Of a stretch of 64,000 nucleotides of DNA, positions 8,234 to 16,476 are shown piece by piece; the first letter of the stretch is position 1; each line of letters begins with the position of its first letter. Position numbers and translations under genes: made by a program. The notes beneath the pieces were generated by a model. The model worked only from the letters and a program-made list of their open reading frames with translations, ran no database searches and was not told the origin of the DNA. The DNA is from Empedobacter stercoris (lineage in GTDB: Bacteria > Bacteroidota > Bacteroidia > Flavobacteriales > Weeksellaceae), in the NCBI RefSeq assembly GCF_020281205.1, contig NZ_JACXZC010000003.1, positions 62,001-126,000 on the forward strand, in the 5' to 3' direction.

Positions 8234-8406
8234 AAGACATAATCTTAAATTAAAGATAGAATCTTAATCAAGAATAAAAAAATATAAAGTTAATTTTGAT
8301 AGGATTTTTTTATATAGCTCTTCTATTAATATAGATTTTAAAAGAAAGGTATAAATTAATTTACTGGTTGTAAATGAATAGGATATGTTTTTATAAAACA
8401 GAATTA

Positions 8407-9033
8407 TTATTTTTTTTGTTCTTCTTTTATTCTTTTTACAAAAACAGAAGGTGATTCGTTCATAATTTGAGTGAAAATAGTGGTAAAAGTACTATGAGAA
8501 GTGAATCCACAGTCACTTGCTAAATAACTCACTTTTGTATTGATGTACTTCGGTTCATTTTTTAAACGGTTGACGATATAGTTTATTCTTAACTCATTCA
8601 AGTAAGTATTAAAAGGTTTTTGCCGATGAGTTTTAATCACTTCAGAAAGGTATTTCGTATTTGTTTTAAACTGTTTTGATAGTACAGCAAGATTTATGTC
8701 CTTTTTGATAAAATCATTATTTTTCTCAAATTGCTCTAACTTTCGTAACAAATCGTTTTCTGTTTTTGAGGAGATACTCAGATTACTAACGATTTTTTCT
8801 TCCCGTATATCTTGTTGTGGAGTAGATTCAGATTCTATATTTCCTGTTGATTTAATTTCTACAATTTTTTTAGCAGCAACTTCGTTCTTTACAGTTTTTA
8901 TTTTATCATTATTCGTACTTAACTCAATCTCTTGAATAATTTTATTTTTTTTATTTTTTGAGATAATGTAAATAATTACGCCTAAAATGATTAAAGCTGA
9001 AATAACGAAAGAAATGATTATCCAATTGTCCAT
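8407..9033 (-). CDS. Membrane-anchored AraC-type transcriptional regulator
   Basis: 208 residues. One N-terminal membrane helix (about 4-24), a Lys-rich then Glu/Ser-rich linker (25-110), and a C-terminal AraC double helix-turn-helix (about 115-205: KYLSEVIKTHRQKPFNTYLN, VSYLASDCGFTSHSTF, SPSVFVKRI). Flavobacteria often have regulators of the form TPR repeats-membrane helix-AraC; this one keeps only the helix and the DNA-binding part, with no sensor domain. Targets are unknown. The nearest genes are the feo operon upstream of it and meaB downstream. Confidence 0.85.
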   Translation of the reverse strand: MDNWIIISFVISALIILGVIIYIISKNKKNKIIQEIELSTNNDKIKTVKNEVAAKKIVEIKSTGNIESESTPQQDIREEKIVSNLSISSKTENDLLRKLEQFEKNNDFIKKDINLAVLSKQFKTNTKYLSEVIKTHRQKPFNTYLNELRINYIVNRLKNEPKYINTKVSYLASDCGFTSHSTFTTIFTQIMNESPSVFVKRIKEEQKK

Positions 9034-9148
9034 TTTGTAAAATATAATTCCGAATAAATGAAATAAAACTAATTAGAAATCAATAAAATAATTGATAAAT
9101 ACTAATTCTTTTTAGTGTAAAAATACTCCGAAATTTTGAAATAAAAAA

Positions 9149-9172
9149 GGCTAACTTTATGAGTTAGCCTTT
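9149..9172 (-). terminator. Terminator of the feo operon
   Basis: GGCTAACT TTAT GAGTTAGCC hairpin with an A-run at 9143-9148 (T-run on the minus strand). The upstream arm overlaps the last codons of the FeoB-associated gene. Confidence 0.75.
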
Positions 9173-9327
9173 TTCTGAAATTCATCTTTAGTTGGAGCAC
9201 AGCCACATCCTTTGGAGCAACCTCCTCCTTTTGAACTAAATGAGTTTCTTATTAATTTTACAATATACCAAATGGCAAATCCGAAAAGAAATGCAATAAA
9301 ACCATATTGTATCCAAATATTGTCCAT
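9157..9327 (-). CDS. FeoB-associated Cys-rich membrane protein
   Basis: 56 residues: one membrane helix (about 3-25, MDNIWIQYGFIAFLFGF), then a glycine/cysteine cluster GGGCSKGCGC (three Cys within seven residues) and a polar tail. This is the small FeoB-associated Cys-rich family (often called FeoC-like or Feo-associated) found after feoB in Bacteroidota. The cysteines could bind ferrous iron at the cytoplasmic mouth of FeoB (inference). It starts 4 bp after the feoB stop codon. Confidence 0.88.
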   Translation of the reverse strand: MDNIWIQYGFIAFLFGFAIWYIVKLIRNSFSSKGGGCSKGCGCAPTKDEFQKKANS

Positions 9328-9331
9328 AGTA

Positions 9332-11431
9332 TTATTTTAATAAATGATATGCAATAAATGCAACAATGTATGCTAAACCAGTCATAAATCCTGTCTGAAT
9401 CAGTGTCCATTTCCAAGAATTTGTTTCTCTTTTTACAATCGCGATAGTGCTCATACATTGCATTGCGAAAGCGTAGAATAATAACAACGAAACTCCTGTT
9501 GCAAGATTATATGCAGGTTCACCTGTATTTTGGTTGATTTCTGATTGCATACGATGAAGTAAACGATCTTTTTGACCATCGTCTTCCACATCAACTTCGC
9601 CTAAACTATAAACAGTTGACATTGTTCCGACAAATACTTCACGGGCAGCAAAGGAAGAAATCAAACCAATTCCCATCTTCCAATCATATCCCAACGGTTC
9701 TACAACTGGTTCTATAACTGCTCCTAATCTTCCTAAGTATGAATGTTCTAATTTATAAGAAGCAATTTCATTGGCTAAATCATCTTCATCCATTTTTGGG
9801 TGATGAGCAGTAACTATCTCTTCTGCATTTTTAAATTGTTCTCCTGGTCCAAATGTTCCTAAAACCCATAGAATAATCGAAATTGCAAATATTATTTTAC
9901 CAGCATCAATTAAGAAACCTAATGTTTTTTCCCATACATTAATTCCAACATTTTTCCAATCAGGAAGTTTGTACGTTGGCATCTCTAAAATCAAGAAACT
10001 TTTATGTTTTGCTTTTATAATTAAGTTCAGTAAAATGGCACTTCCTAAAGCACCAACAACACCTAATATGTACATCACAAATAAGGCCAAGGCTTGGTAA
10101 CTGAAACCAAATATTTTTTCGTCAGGAATTACCAAGGCAATCAGAACGATATAAATAGGCAAACGAGCAGAACACGTCATAAATGGGGTGACAAGTATCG
10201 TTAATAAGCGCTCTTTGTCATTTTCGATGTTACGCGCAGACATAATTGCTGGTACTGCACAAGCAGCGCCCGAGATTAATGGTACAACACTTTTTCCACT
10301 TAATCCAAAAGGTTTTAACCATCTATCCATCAAATATACAACACGACTCATGTACCCTGTTTCTTCCATAATCGAAATGAATAAAAACAAAATGGCAATT
10401 TGAGGAACAAAAACAGCAATACCTTCTATTCCTGGTATTATAGCGCCACCAACAATTTCATTGATGGGTCCTTCGGGTAAAAAACTAATTACTTTTTCAT
10501 CAAACCAACCAAACAGGTCTTCAACCATTGTCATTAATGGAGCTGACCATGCGTAAACAGCTTGAAAGATTAATAATAAAATCCCTAAAAAGATAACATA
10601 ACCAAAAACTGGATGAATTAATATTTTGTCAATTTTATCAGTTAAAGTTTCATTTCCTTCGAATTTATAAGAAATGATGGTATTTAATTTCTCCTCTAAA
10701 ATTTTATTTCGATCTAAAGCTTCTTTTACTTGTAAACGCTTCGAAATAATAGCGTTTTCTTTTTTTATTGCTTCTAACTTATCTTGCTTCTCTTTTGATA
10801 GAAAAGGAACTTCTTTTTGCGATAGATATTGCCAAGCTTGATAATTAGAATCTAATTGAAATTCATTTTTTACATTCTCTACGACTGAAAGATATTCTTT
10901 CGAGATTGCATAATGATTAGTGTAATCGGTTGCTTTTTTAGTGAAAGCATCTACCAATTCATCGATACCTTCGCTTGTACGAGCGTTTGTTAAGTATATT
11001 TTAGTTTGAAGAAAATCTTCTAATTTTGGTAAATCAATGTTAAGGCCTTTGCTCTTGATTTCGTCTTTCATGTTAATGACAAAAATCGCAGGAACATCTA
11101 AATCTCGAACTTGTTGATACAATAAAATCGAACGTTTTAAATTTGATGGTTCACCTATAACAATGGCTAAATCAGGATAATGTTTATCGGTTTTGTTTCC
11201 TAAAGTTTTGAAAACAATTTCTTCATCCAAAGAGCTTGGATAAATAGTATACGTTCCTGGGAAATCTGTAATGAAAAATTTGTTTCCATTTCGTTCAATA
11301 TTCCCCTCACGTTTCTCTACCGTCACACCAGGATAATTTCCTACTTTTTGACGAAGATTTGTAAGCTTATTAAATAACGAAGTTTTACCAACATTTGGGT
11401 TACCAATTAAGGCAATTTTATAATGATTCAT
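9332..11431 (-). CDS. feoB: Ferrous iron transport protein B
   Basis: 699 residues. N-terminal GTPase with P-loop GNPNVGKT (10-17), DFPGTYT switch II and NMKDE as the G4-type motif; a helical domain to about 270; then a polytopic membrane domain with Gate motifs and the conserved GAACAVPAIMSARNIENDKE cytoplasmic loop. GTP-dependent uptake of Fe2+ across the inner membrane. The ATG overlaps the feoA stop by one base, so the two are translationally coupled. Confidence 0.96.
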   Translation of the reverse strand: MNHYKIALIGNPNVGKTSLFNKLTNLRQKVGNYPGVTVEKREGNIERNGNKFFITDFPGTYTIYPSSLDEEIVFKTLGNKTDKHYPDLAIVIGEPSNLKRSILLYQQVRDLDVPAIFVINMKDEIKSKGLNIDLPKLEDFLQTKIYLTNARTSEGIDELVDAFTKKATDYTNHYAISKEYLSVVENVKNEFQLDSNYQAWQYLSQKEVPFLSKEKQDKLEAIKKENAIISKRLQVKEALDRNKILEEKLNTIISYKFEGNETLTDKIDKILIHPVFGYVIFLGILLLIFQAVYAWSAPLMTMVEDLFGWFDEKVISFLPEGPINEIVGGAIIPGIEGIAVFVPQIAILFLFISIMEETGYMSRVVYLMDRWLKPFGLSGKSVVPLISGAACAVPAIMSARNIENDKERLLTILVTPFMTCSARLPIYIVLIALVIPDEKIFGFSYQALALFVMYILGVVGALGSAILLNLIIKAKHKSFLILEMPTYKLPDWKNVGINVWEKTLGFLIDAGKIIFAISIILWVLGTFGPGEQFKNAEEIVTAHHPKMDEDDLANEIASYKLEHSYLGRLGAVIEPVVEPLGYDWKMGIGLISSFAAREVFVGTMSTVYSLGEVDVEDDGQKDRLLHRMQSEINQNTGEPAYNLATGVSLLLFYAFAMQCMSTIAIVKRETNSWKWTLIQTGFMTGLAYIVAFIAYHLLK

Positions 11432-11697
11432 TATTTCTTTGTTATCAAGATTTTATCGGCTTCGTTTCTTCTTAATGCTAAAACAGACTTGTTCGATACA
11501 ATACTGATGCAAATAGGACCACCAAAAGGAGCTTTGTTTTTAACCAGTAAATTAGTACCTGGGACAAAACCCATTTCATAAAATTTTGCAGGAACATCTT
11601 CAGTCGTAAAACCAATTACAACAGCTTGTTCACCAATTTTTAAATCTTTTAAAGAATAATTTTCAACCATCTCTACCAATCTATCTTTGATTTTCAT
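11431..11697 (-). CDS. feoA: FeoA family protein
   Basis: 88 residues as an open frame from ATG 11697: SH3-like FeoA fold (LKDLKIGEQAVVIGF, FYEMGFVPGTNLLV, ALRRNEADKI). Binds and stimulates FeoB. The start is uncertain: a perfect promoter ends only 2 nt before this ATG, so the first codons may not be transcribed. A second in-frame ATG at 11670 (MVENYSLKDL) would give 79 residues, closer to the usual FeoA length. First gene of feoA-feoB-Cys protein. Confidence 0.9.
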   Translation of the reverse strand: MKIKDRLVEMVENYSLKDLKIGEQAVVIGFTTEDVPAKFYEMGFVPGTNLLVKNKAPFGGPICISIVSNKSVLALRRNEADKILITKK

Positions 11698-11699
11698 TG

Positions 11700-11729
11700 C
11701 AAAGATATGTTATTTTTAATTAATCCAAA
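11700..11729 (-). promoter_or_regulatory. Consensus promoter of the feo operon
   Basis: On the minus strand, TTTG (11726-11729), 18-nt spacer, TATCTTTG (11700-11707). Both boxes are perfect. The -7 box ends 2 nt before the first feoA ATG, so the transcript is leaderless or begins inside the annotated frame. No Fur-box-like palindrome is obvious. Confidence 0.75.
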
Positions 11730-11806
11730 TAGAAGATATGTCATAGTTTTTTCATCTTTCTAACTAAATTTCAATCAATTCAAGTTCTTAAATTCAAAAT
11801 TTTGAT

Positions 11807-11814
11807 TATCTTTG
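11807..11814 (+). promoter_or_regulatory. Promoter -7 element of rplU-rpmA
   Basis: TATCTTTG, perfect TAnnTTTG, 30 nt before the rplU ATG. Confidence 0.65.
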
Positions 11815-11844
11815 CACTCAATTTTCATTTATAAACATTAATTT

Positions 11845-12150
11845 ATGTACGCAATTGTAGAGATAGCAGGGCTTCAATACAAAGTTGAAAAAGACCAACA
11901 ATTGTTTGTAAACCGTTTAGCAGGTGAAGCAGGAGAAGAAGTAAAATTCGATCGTGTTTTATTAACTGATAACGGAGCAATCACTGTCGGCGCCCCAGTT
12001 ATAGACGGAGTTACCGTAGTAGCTAAAATCGTTGAACACGTGAAAGGAGACAAAGTAATCGTTTTCAAGAAAAAAAGAAGAAAAGGTTACCAAAAGTCTA
12101 ACGGTCATCGTCAACAATTCACTAAAATTGAAATTGCTTCAATCGGTTAA
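11845..12150 (+). CDS. rplU: 50S ribosomal protein bL21
   Basis: 101 residues, full length: [18 protein letters not shown] start, and the C-terminal [20 protein letters not shown] signature of bL21, which binds 23S rRNA. Followed 43 bp later by rpmA, the universal rplU-rpmA pair. Confidence 0.97.
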   Translation: MYAIVEIAGLQYKVEKDQQLFVNRLAGEAGEEVKFDRVLLTDNGAITVGAPVIDGVTVVAKIVEHVKGDKVIVFKKKRRKGYQKSNGHRQQFTKIEIASIG

Positions 12151-12193
12151 GATTGAGCAGAGATTAATTATTAACTCTTAAAAACAAAACGAA

Positions 12194-12451
12194 ATGGCAC
12201 ATAAGAAAGGGGTCGGAAGTTCGAAAAATGGTCGTGAATCACATTCGAAACGTTTAGGTGTTAAAATTTTTGGTGGACAAGCAGCAATCGCTGGTAACAT
12301 TATTGTTCGTCAAAGAGGTACTCAACATCATCCTGGTGATAATGTAGGAATCGGTAAAGATCACACATTATTCGCTTTAGTTGACGGAAAAGTTGTTTTC
12401 ACTAAAAAACGTAACGATAGATCTTACGTTTCAGTTGAACCATTATCTTAA
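12194..12451 (+). CDS. rpmA: 50S ribosomal protein bL27
   Basis: 85 residues starting directly [16 protein letters not shown], so the N-terminal tail reaching the peptidyl-transferase centre is present without the cleaved Firmicutes-type extension. Signature [19 protein letters not shown] is intact. Cotranscribed with rplU; a hairpin follows. Confidence 0.97.
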   Translation: MAHKKGVGSSKNGRESHSKRLGVKIFGGQAAIAGNIIVRQRGTQHHPGDNVGIGKDHTLFALVDGKVVFTKKRNDRSYVSVEPLS

Positions 12452-12484
12452 TTGATAATTCGACAGCGAAAACGCTAACAATAT

Positions 12485-12516
12485 AAAAGCTCGAACTTAT
12501 TAGTTCGAGCTTTTTT
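12485..12516. terminator. Terminator of rplU-rpmA (bidirectional)
   Basis: AAAAGCTCGAAC / GTTCGAGCTTTT with a TTATTA loop and T-run to 12516. The convergent small membrane protein gene ends inside it at 12500. Confidence 0.85.
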
Positions 12517-12718
12517 GTTTTTTTATTGTAATTAATACAAATGAAATTATTAAGATTAAAATACCTAAACAAAATATAGGGAGCCAAAAAACAAGTGAAA
12601 TTTCTGAAAGCTTTATTTCAAATTTACTATAATTACCTCTTGCTGCAAACATTGCAATCGCATAAATAAGCATTAGAATTGATAAAGATAACAACCCAAT
12701 TCCTGTTTTGAATAGCAT
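12500..12718 (-). CDS. Small two-helix membrane protein of unknown function
   Basis: 72 residues with two hydrophobic helices (about 5-26 and 42-64) and a basic end KKQKSSN. No family recognised. The ATG at 12718 is sensible, and the frame ends inside the shared rpmA terminator, as real convergent genes here do. No operon partner: thiL upstream on the same strand has its own terminator at 12784-12811. Confidence 0.55.
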   Translation of the reverse strand: MLFKTGIGLLSLSILMLIYAIAMFAARGNYSKFEIKLSEISLVFWLPIFCLGILILIISFVLITIKKQKSSN

Positions 12719-12783
12719 TTTATTTATTGATTTTTTAGATATAATTATTAATAATAATCTAAATTACAACTTATTTCAACTAA

Positions 12784-12811
12784 AAAAGCATCCAATTTCT
12801 TGAATGCTTTT
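12784..12811 (-). terminator. Terminator of the thioesterase-thiL unit
   Basis: Minus strand AAAAGCATTCAA / TTGGATGCTTTT with one mismatch, followed by TTTTTTAG. Confidence 0.7.
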
Positions 12812-12824
12812 GATAATATATTTG

Positions 12825-12874
12825 GTGAGAAGTTGCATTTCGACAAGCTCAATGCCAGCTTCTTAAAATTCTCA
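12825..12874. repeat. REP-like imperfect palindrome
   Basis: Outer arms GTGAGAA / TTCTCAC enclose imperfect inner arms (GAAGTTGCATT against AATGCCAGCTTC) around the centre TCGACAAGCTC. It sits between the thiL terminator and the thiL stop codon. Core words of this kind recur between genes in flavobacterial genomes as far as I recall; only one copy is in this window. Confidence 0.5.
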
Positions 12875-12900
12875 CATTTTCGAATTAACTAATTCGTTAA

Positions 12901-13959
12901 TTAACTTTCTTCTTCTGTTTCAACTCCCCAACCTTGTGCAGTTAAAGGAACCATTTGCTCGCTTCCTCGGGTAATTAAGTAATTTTCTTCGTTTTTACCA
13001 GTTACGTGACCAATCACCGTTAAATGTGGATTTCCTTTTATTTTCTCAAAATCTTTTTGATCAATTGTAAACATCAATTCATAATCTTCTCCACCGCTTA
13101 AAGCGCATGTAATTGGATTGATTTTGAATTCTTCGGCAGTGCGAATGACAACAGAATCCAACGGAATTTTTTCTTCGTATATATTAATTCCAACACCACT
13201 TTCTTTTGAGAGATGAATAATCTCAGACGATAATCCATCCGAAATATCAATCATAGAAGTTGGTTTAACTTTTAATTCTTTCAAAAGATTGATGATATCT
13301 AATCTCGCTTCAGGTTTTAACTGTCTTTCAATTAAATAGGAATAGTTTTCAAAATCAGGTTGATTGTTTGGATTTACTTTCGATACTTGAGCTTCGCGTT
13401 CCAAAACCTGTAGACCAAGGAAAGATGCACCTAAATCACCAGAAAGTACAACCAAATCATTTTCTTTTGCTCCACTTCTGTATGCCAAATCTTTTTCAGG
13501 AGCCGAGCCAATTGCGGTCATGCTTAGTACAAGTCCACTAACAGAAGAAGTGGTGTCACCACCAACGATATCGATTTTGTATTTGTCACATGCGTATTTC
13601 ATTCCATTGTAAATTTCATCAACAGCTTCTATCGTAAAACGATTTGAGATTGCCATAGAAACCAAAATTTGTTTTGGAATAGCATTCATTGCCAAAATAT
13701 CACTAATTGCAGTTACAACAGCTTTATATCCCAAATGACGCAAAGGCATGTACGACCAACTAAAGTTAATACCTTCTACTAACATGTCTGTTGATACAAC
13801 AATTTTGTCCTTTTTGTAATCAAGAACAGCAGCATCGTCGCCAATTCCTTTGATAGAGCTTTCTAACTTGATTGGAAAACCTTCTTTAATTTGATGAATT
13901 AAACCAAATTCACCGATTTCGGCTAAACTTGTTTTTGAAACGTTTTTATCTTCTAACAT
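12901..13959 (-). CDS. thiL: Thiamine-monophosphate kinase
   Basis: 352 residues of the PurM/ThiL fold: N-terminal GIGDDAAVLDYKKDKIVVSTDMLVEG-type Mg/ATP segment (split here: GIGDDAAVLD, STDMLVEGINF), VGGDTTSS, LSGDLGAS, and ISDGLSSEIIHL near 240. It phosphorylates thiamine monophosphate to thiamine diphosphate, the last step of the pathway and the ligand of the riboswitch at 41090-41190. Four bases separate its ATG from the upstream thioesterase stop, so the two are probably one operon. Confidence 0.94.
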   Translation of the reverse strand: MLEDKNVSKTSLAEIGEFGLIHQIKEGFPIKLESSIKGIGDDAAVLDYKKDKIVVSTDMLVEGINFSWSYMPLRHLGYKAVVTAISDILAMNAIPKQILVSMAISNRFTIEAVDEIYNGMKYACDKYKIDIVGGDTTSSVSGLVLSMTAIGSAPEKDLAYRSGAKENDLVVLSGDLGASFLGLQVLEREAQVSKVNPNNQPDFENYSYLIERQLKPEARLDIINLLKELKVKPTSMIDISDGLSSEIIHLSKESGVGINIYEEKIPLDSVVIRTAEEFKINPITCALSGGEDYELMFTIDQKDFEKIKGNPHLTVIGHVTGKNEENYLITRGSEQMVPLTAQGWGVETEEES

Positions 13960-13963
13960 GATT

Positions 13964-14470
13964 TTATTTTTGATTGAAAATTGAAGGATCTATATTTTCT
14001 GAACGAAAAGGTAAATTGATAATGTCTTGTTTTGACATTGCTTTGATTGTTTGTCCTTCAAATGATTTTTTAATATTTTCGACCATTTCAGTTGGTGGTG
14101 CCTGCATTTTTCTTTTCGACATCGAAAACCAAACACCTGTCAATTCAGAATGGCAAAGATGTACACCATCTTGGTTATACAAATTGTGAATAAATTGATA
14201 AATCATTCCATCTTCTGACATTCCACCAATTTCTACCGAAATATAAATTTCTTCACCTTCCATAGCTTCCTTAAAAAATGAAAATTGTTCGTGTAAAATT
14301 GCTGGACCAATACCATATTCAGCTAAGTTATTCATCGAAACACCAAAATCTCTTAAAAAAGCAATTCGAGCAAAGCTTGTGAAATTCATATATGAAGCAT
14401 TCGCTAAATGACGATTAGCGTCTAAATCTGACCATCGAACAATGGTTTTCTGGAAATATTTATTATTCAT
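13964..14470 (-). CDS. Hotdog-fold acyl-CoA thioesterase (4HBT family)
   Basis: 168 residues. Single hotdog domain: RWSDLDANRHLANASYMNF holds the 4HBT-type catalytic Asp (WSDLDANRH) and the N-terminal turn, then the beta sheet region with VEIGGMSEDGMIYQF and GVWFSMSKRK. Likely hydrolyses a fatty or phenylacetyl-type acyl-CoA in the cytosol; substrate unknown. Directly upstream of thiL with a 4-bp gap. Confidence 0.82.
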   Translation of the reverse strand: MNNKYFQKTIVRWSDLDANRHLANASYMNFTSFARIAFLRDFGVSMNNLAEYGIGPAILHEQFSFFKEAMEGEEIYISVEIGGMSEDGMIYQFIHNLYNQDGVHLCHSELTGVWFSMSKRKMQAPPTEMVENIKKSFEGQTIKAMSKQDIINLPFRSENIDPSIFNQK

Positions 14471-14632
14471 GAATTGAAATTTATGAAGTGCAAAGTTACG
14501 GATAAGAATTTATTCAAAAATGAATATATTTTTAATCAGCTTAAATTAAAAAAACACAATAATATTTAATTTCAAATTAATTTTACACGCTATTTATTTC
14601 GTATATTTAGGGAGCTAATAAAGAGATAGATT

Positions 14633-15460
14633 ATGAAAAAAATATTATTTCCAACCGACTTTTCCGAGACAGCAAATAACGCATTTTTGTATGCGTTGAA
14701 TTTGGCAGAAAATCAAAATGCAGAGTTGTATATTTTACACGCCTTTCAATATCCAATTGTGAATGCAGGAATTGATGCTGGCATTTTACAAAATGTATAT
14801 GATACCATTGAATTGAATAAATTTGAAAATCTAAAAGATCATATTCCTTTTCTTAGAAAAATGGCTGAGGATAATGGATTTTCTAATATTGATTTAAAAT
14901 TTATTATAAAAGAAGGAATGCTTTCTTTCGTTTTACCAACTTTTATAGAAGAAGAAAAAGTAGACTTTGTAGTGATGGGAACAACAGGAAATACAGGATT
15001 TGATAAAGTACTTTTTGGTTCGAATACGATGAATGCAATTAAACATCTGAAAATTCCAGTTTTGAGTGTTCCGCATGGATATGAATATAAAGGAATAAAA
15101 AGCATCGGTTTTACAACAATTTTTGAAGATAAGGACCGTAAAGCCTTAGATTTTTTAACAGAAATTGCATATCGATACAAAGCCAAAGTTCATTGTTTAC
15201 ATGTTTCTAAAGATGGAAATTACGATGTCCCTACGCTTAATCATTGGAAAGAATATTACAAAGACGAACCTGTAGATTTTTCTATTTATACAGCAGAAGA
15301 ATCTGTTGATGCTGTTTTAGAATTTATCAAAGAAGAAAAAATCGATTTATTAACAGTCGTTAGTCGCAACAAAGGCTTCTTCGAAAAGTTATTTTCTCCT
15401 AGTTTCACTAAGAAAATCCTTTCTCAAAACAAGGTACCTTTATTAGTTTTTCATGAATAA
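14633..15460 (+). CDS. Universal stress protein, tandem UspA domains (paralogue 1)
   Basis: 275 residues. Two Usp domains (about 1-143 and 150-275). Domain 1 begins MKKILFPTDFSETANNAFLY and carries the ATP-type loop VMGTTGNTGFDKVLFGSNT (G-2x-G-9x-GS pattern), so nucleotide binding is likely; domain 2 lacks the full glycine motif and ends VSRNKGFFEKLFSPSF. Role in stress survival. Closely similar paralogue directly downstream at 15569. Confidence 0.9.
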   Translation: MKKILFPTDFSETANNAFLYALNLAENQNAELYILHAFQYPIVNAGIDAGILQNVYDTIELNKFENLKDHIPFLRKMAEDNGFSNIDLKFIIKEGMLSFVLPTFIEEEKVDFVVMGTTGNTGFDKVLFGSNTMNAIKHLKIPVLSVPHGYEYKGIKSIGFTTIFEDKDRKALDFLTEIAYRYKAKVHCLHVSKDGNYDVPTLNHWKEYYKDEPVDFSIYTAEESVDAVLEFIKEEKIDLLTVVSRNKGFFEKLFSPSFTKKILSQNKVPLLVFHE

Positions 15461-15484
15461 CATTAGTTTATACTGAATATACAA

Positions 15485-15518
15485 AGCTCAATCTCCATAA
15501 ATAGATTGAGCTTTTTTT
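15485..15518 (+). terminator. Terminator between the two usp paralogues
   Basis: AGCTCAATCT / AGATTGAGCT perfect stem with a T-run, so the paralogues are separate transcription units. Confidence 0.85.
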
Positions 15519-15568
15519 CGCGTAGAACTAAAATTATTCGTAACTTTTGTGTACAAAACACAAAAAAA

Positions 15569-16405
15569 ATGAAAAAAATATTGTTCCCAACAGATTTTTC
15601 TGAGACGGCTAATAATGCGTTTTTATATGCTCTTAACCTTGCGAAAAGTATAGATGCACAAGTTTATGTATTGCACGTTTACGAACTGCCAATGATTACT
15701 GGTACTTTGAGTGCAGGTTTAATTCAGAATGTATATGAAACTGTAGAATTAGGAAGTTTTAATAACTTCAAAGATAATATTCCGCAATTAAGGGAAATAG
15801 CAGATAAAAACGGATTAAATGAAATTCCAATTAAATTTATTTTAGAAGAAGGAAATTTCTTGTATATATTACGCGAAATCATTGGCGAAGAAAGTGTTGA
15901 TTTTGTGGTAATGGGAACAGATGGAAATACAGGGATAGAAAAAATGCTTTTTGGTTCCAATACTATTAATGCAATTACATCGATGAAAATTCCTATCTTA
16001 AGTATTCCGAATGGAATGGTATTCAAAGGATTTAAGAATATAGGTTTTACAACTGTTTTTGATCAAAAAGATAAAGAAGCCTTGAAATATTTGCTTGAAA
16101 TAGCAAATCGTCATCATGCAAAAATTCATTGTATGCATGTTTCTAAAGACGGAAAATATAATAAACAAGCAATGAAAGATTGGCAAAATCAATTTGCAGG
16201 AGACCCAATTTTTTTTGAAATTTATCATGATGCGGATCCTGTAAATGCGGTTTTAGATTTTATCAAAGAAAAAGAAATTGATTTGTTAACCGTTGTTAGT
16301 CGAAACAAAGGTTTCTTTGATAAGATATTTTCGCCTGGATTTACAAAAAAAATAGCAAACAAAAATATAACACCTTTGTTCGTTTTTCACGAACAAAAAG
16401 CATAA
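15569..16405 (+). CDS. Universal stress protein, tandem UspA domains (paralogue 2)
   Basis: 278 residues from the ATG at 15569 (MKKILFPTDFSETANNAFLY, identical start to paralogue 1); the longer frame from 15506 would begin inside the preceding terminator. Same two-domain layout with VMGTDGNTGIEKMLFGSNT in domain 1 and VSRNKGFFDKIFSPGF at the end. A tandem duplication that has diverged mainly in the middle of each domain. Confidence 0.9.
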   Translation: MKKILFPTDFSETANNAFLYALNLAKSIDAQVYVLHVYELPMITGTLSAGLIQNVYETVELGSFNNFKDNIPQLREIADKNGLNEIPIKFILEEGNFLYILREIIGEESVDFVVMGTDGNTGIEKMLFGSNTINAITSMKIPILSIPNGMVFKGFKNIGFTTVFDQKDKEALKYLLEIANRHHAKIHCMHVSKDGKYNKQAMKDWQNQFAGDPIFFEIYHDADPVNAVLDFIKEKEIDLLTVVSRNKGFFDKIFSPGFTKKIANKNITPLFVFHEQKA

Positions 16406-16435
16406 AAGGAGATGTGAAAACATTTTCCTTTTTTT
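16404..16435 (+). terminator. Terminator of usp paralogue 2
   Basis: AAGGAGATGT / ACATTTTCCTT with a GAAA loop and an 8-nt T-run. Confidence 0.7.
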
Positions 16436-16464
16436 ATTAAAAATTTCTGTTAAAAATAAAACTT

Positions 16465-16472
16465 TACCTTTG
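16465..16472 (+). promoter_or_regulatory. Promoter -7 element abutting a GTG start
   Basis: TACCTTTG, perfect TAnnTTTG, ends 4 nt before the GTG start at 16477. The predicted transcript start coincides with the start codon. Confidence 0.7.
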
Positions 16473-16476
16473 CTCC

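Noticed and set aside
12402-12587. 61-codon minus frame after rpmA
   Set aside because: Runs through the rpmA 3' end and its terminator and overlaps the better membrane-protein frame.
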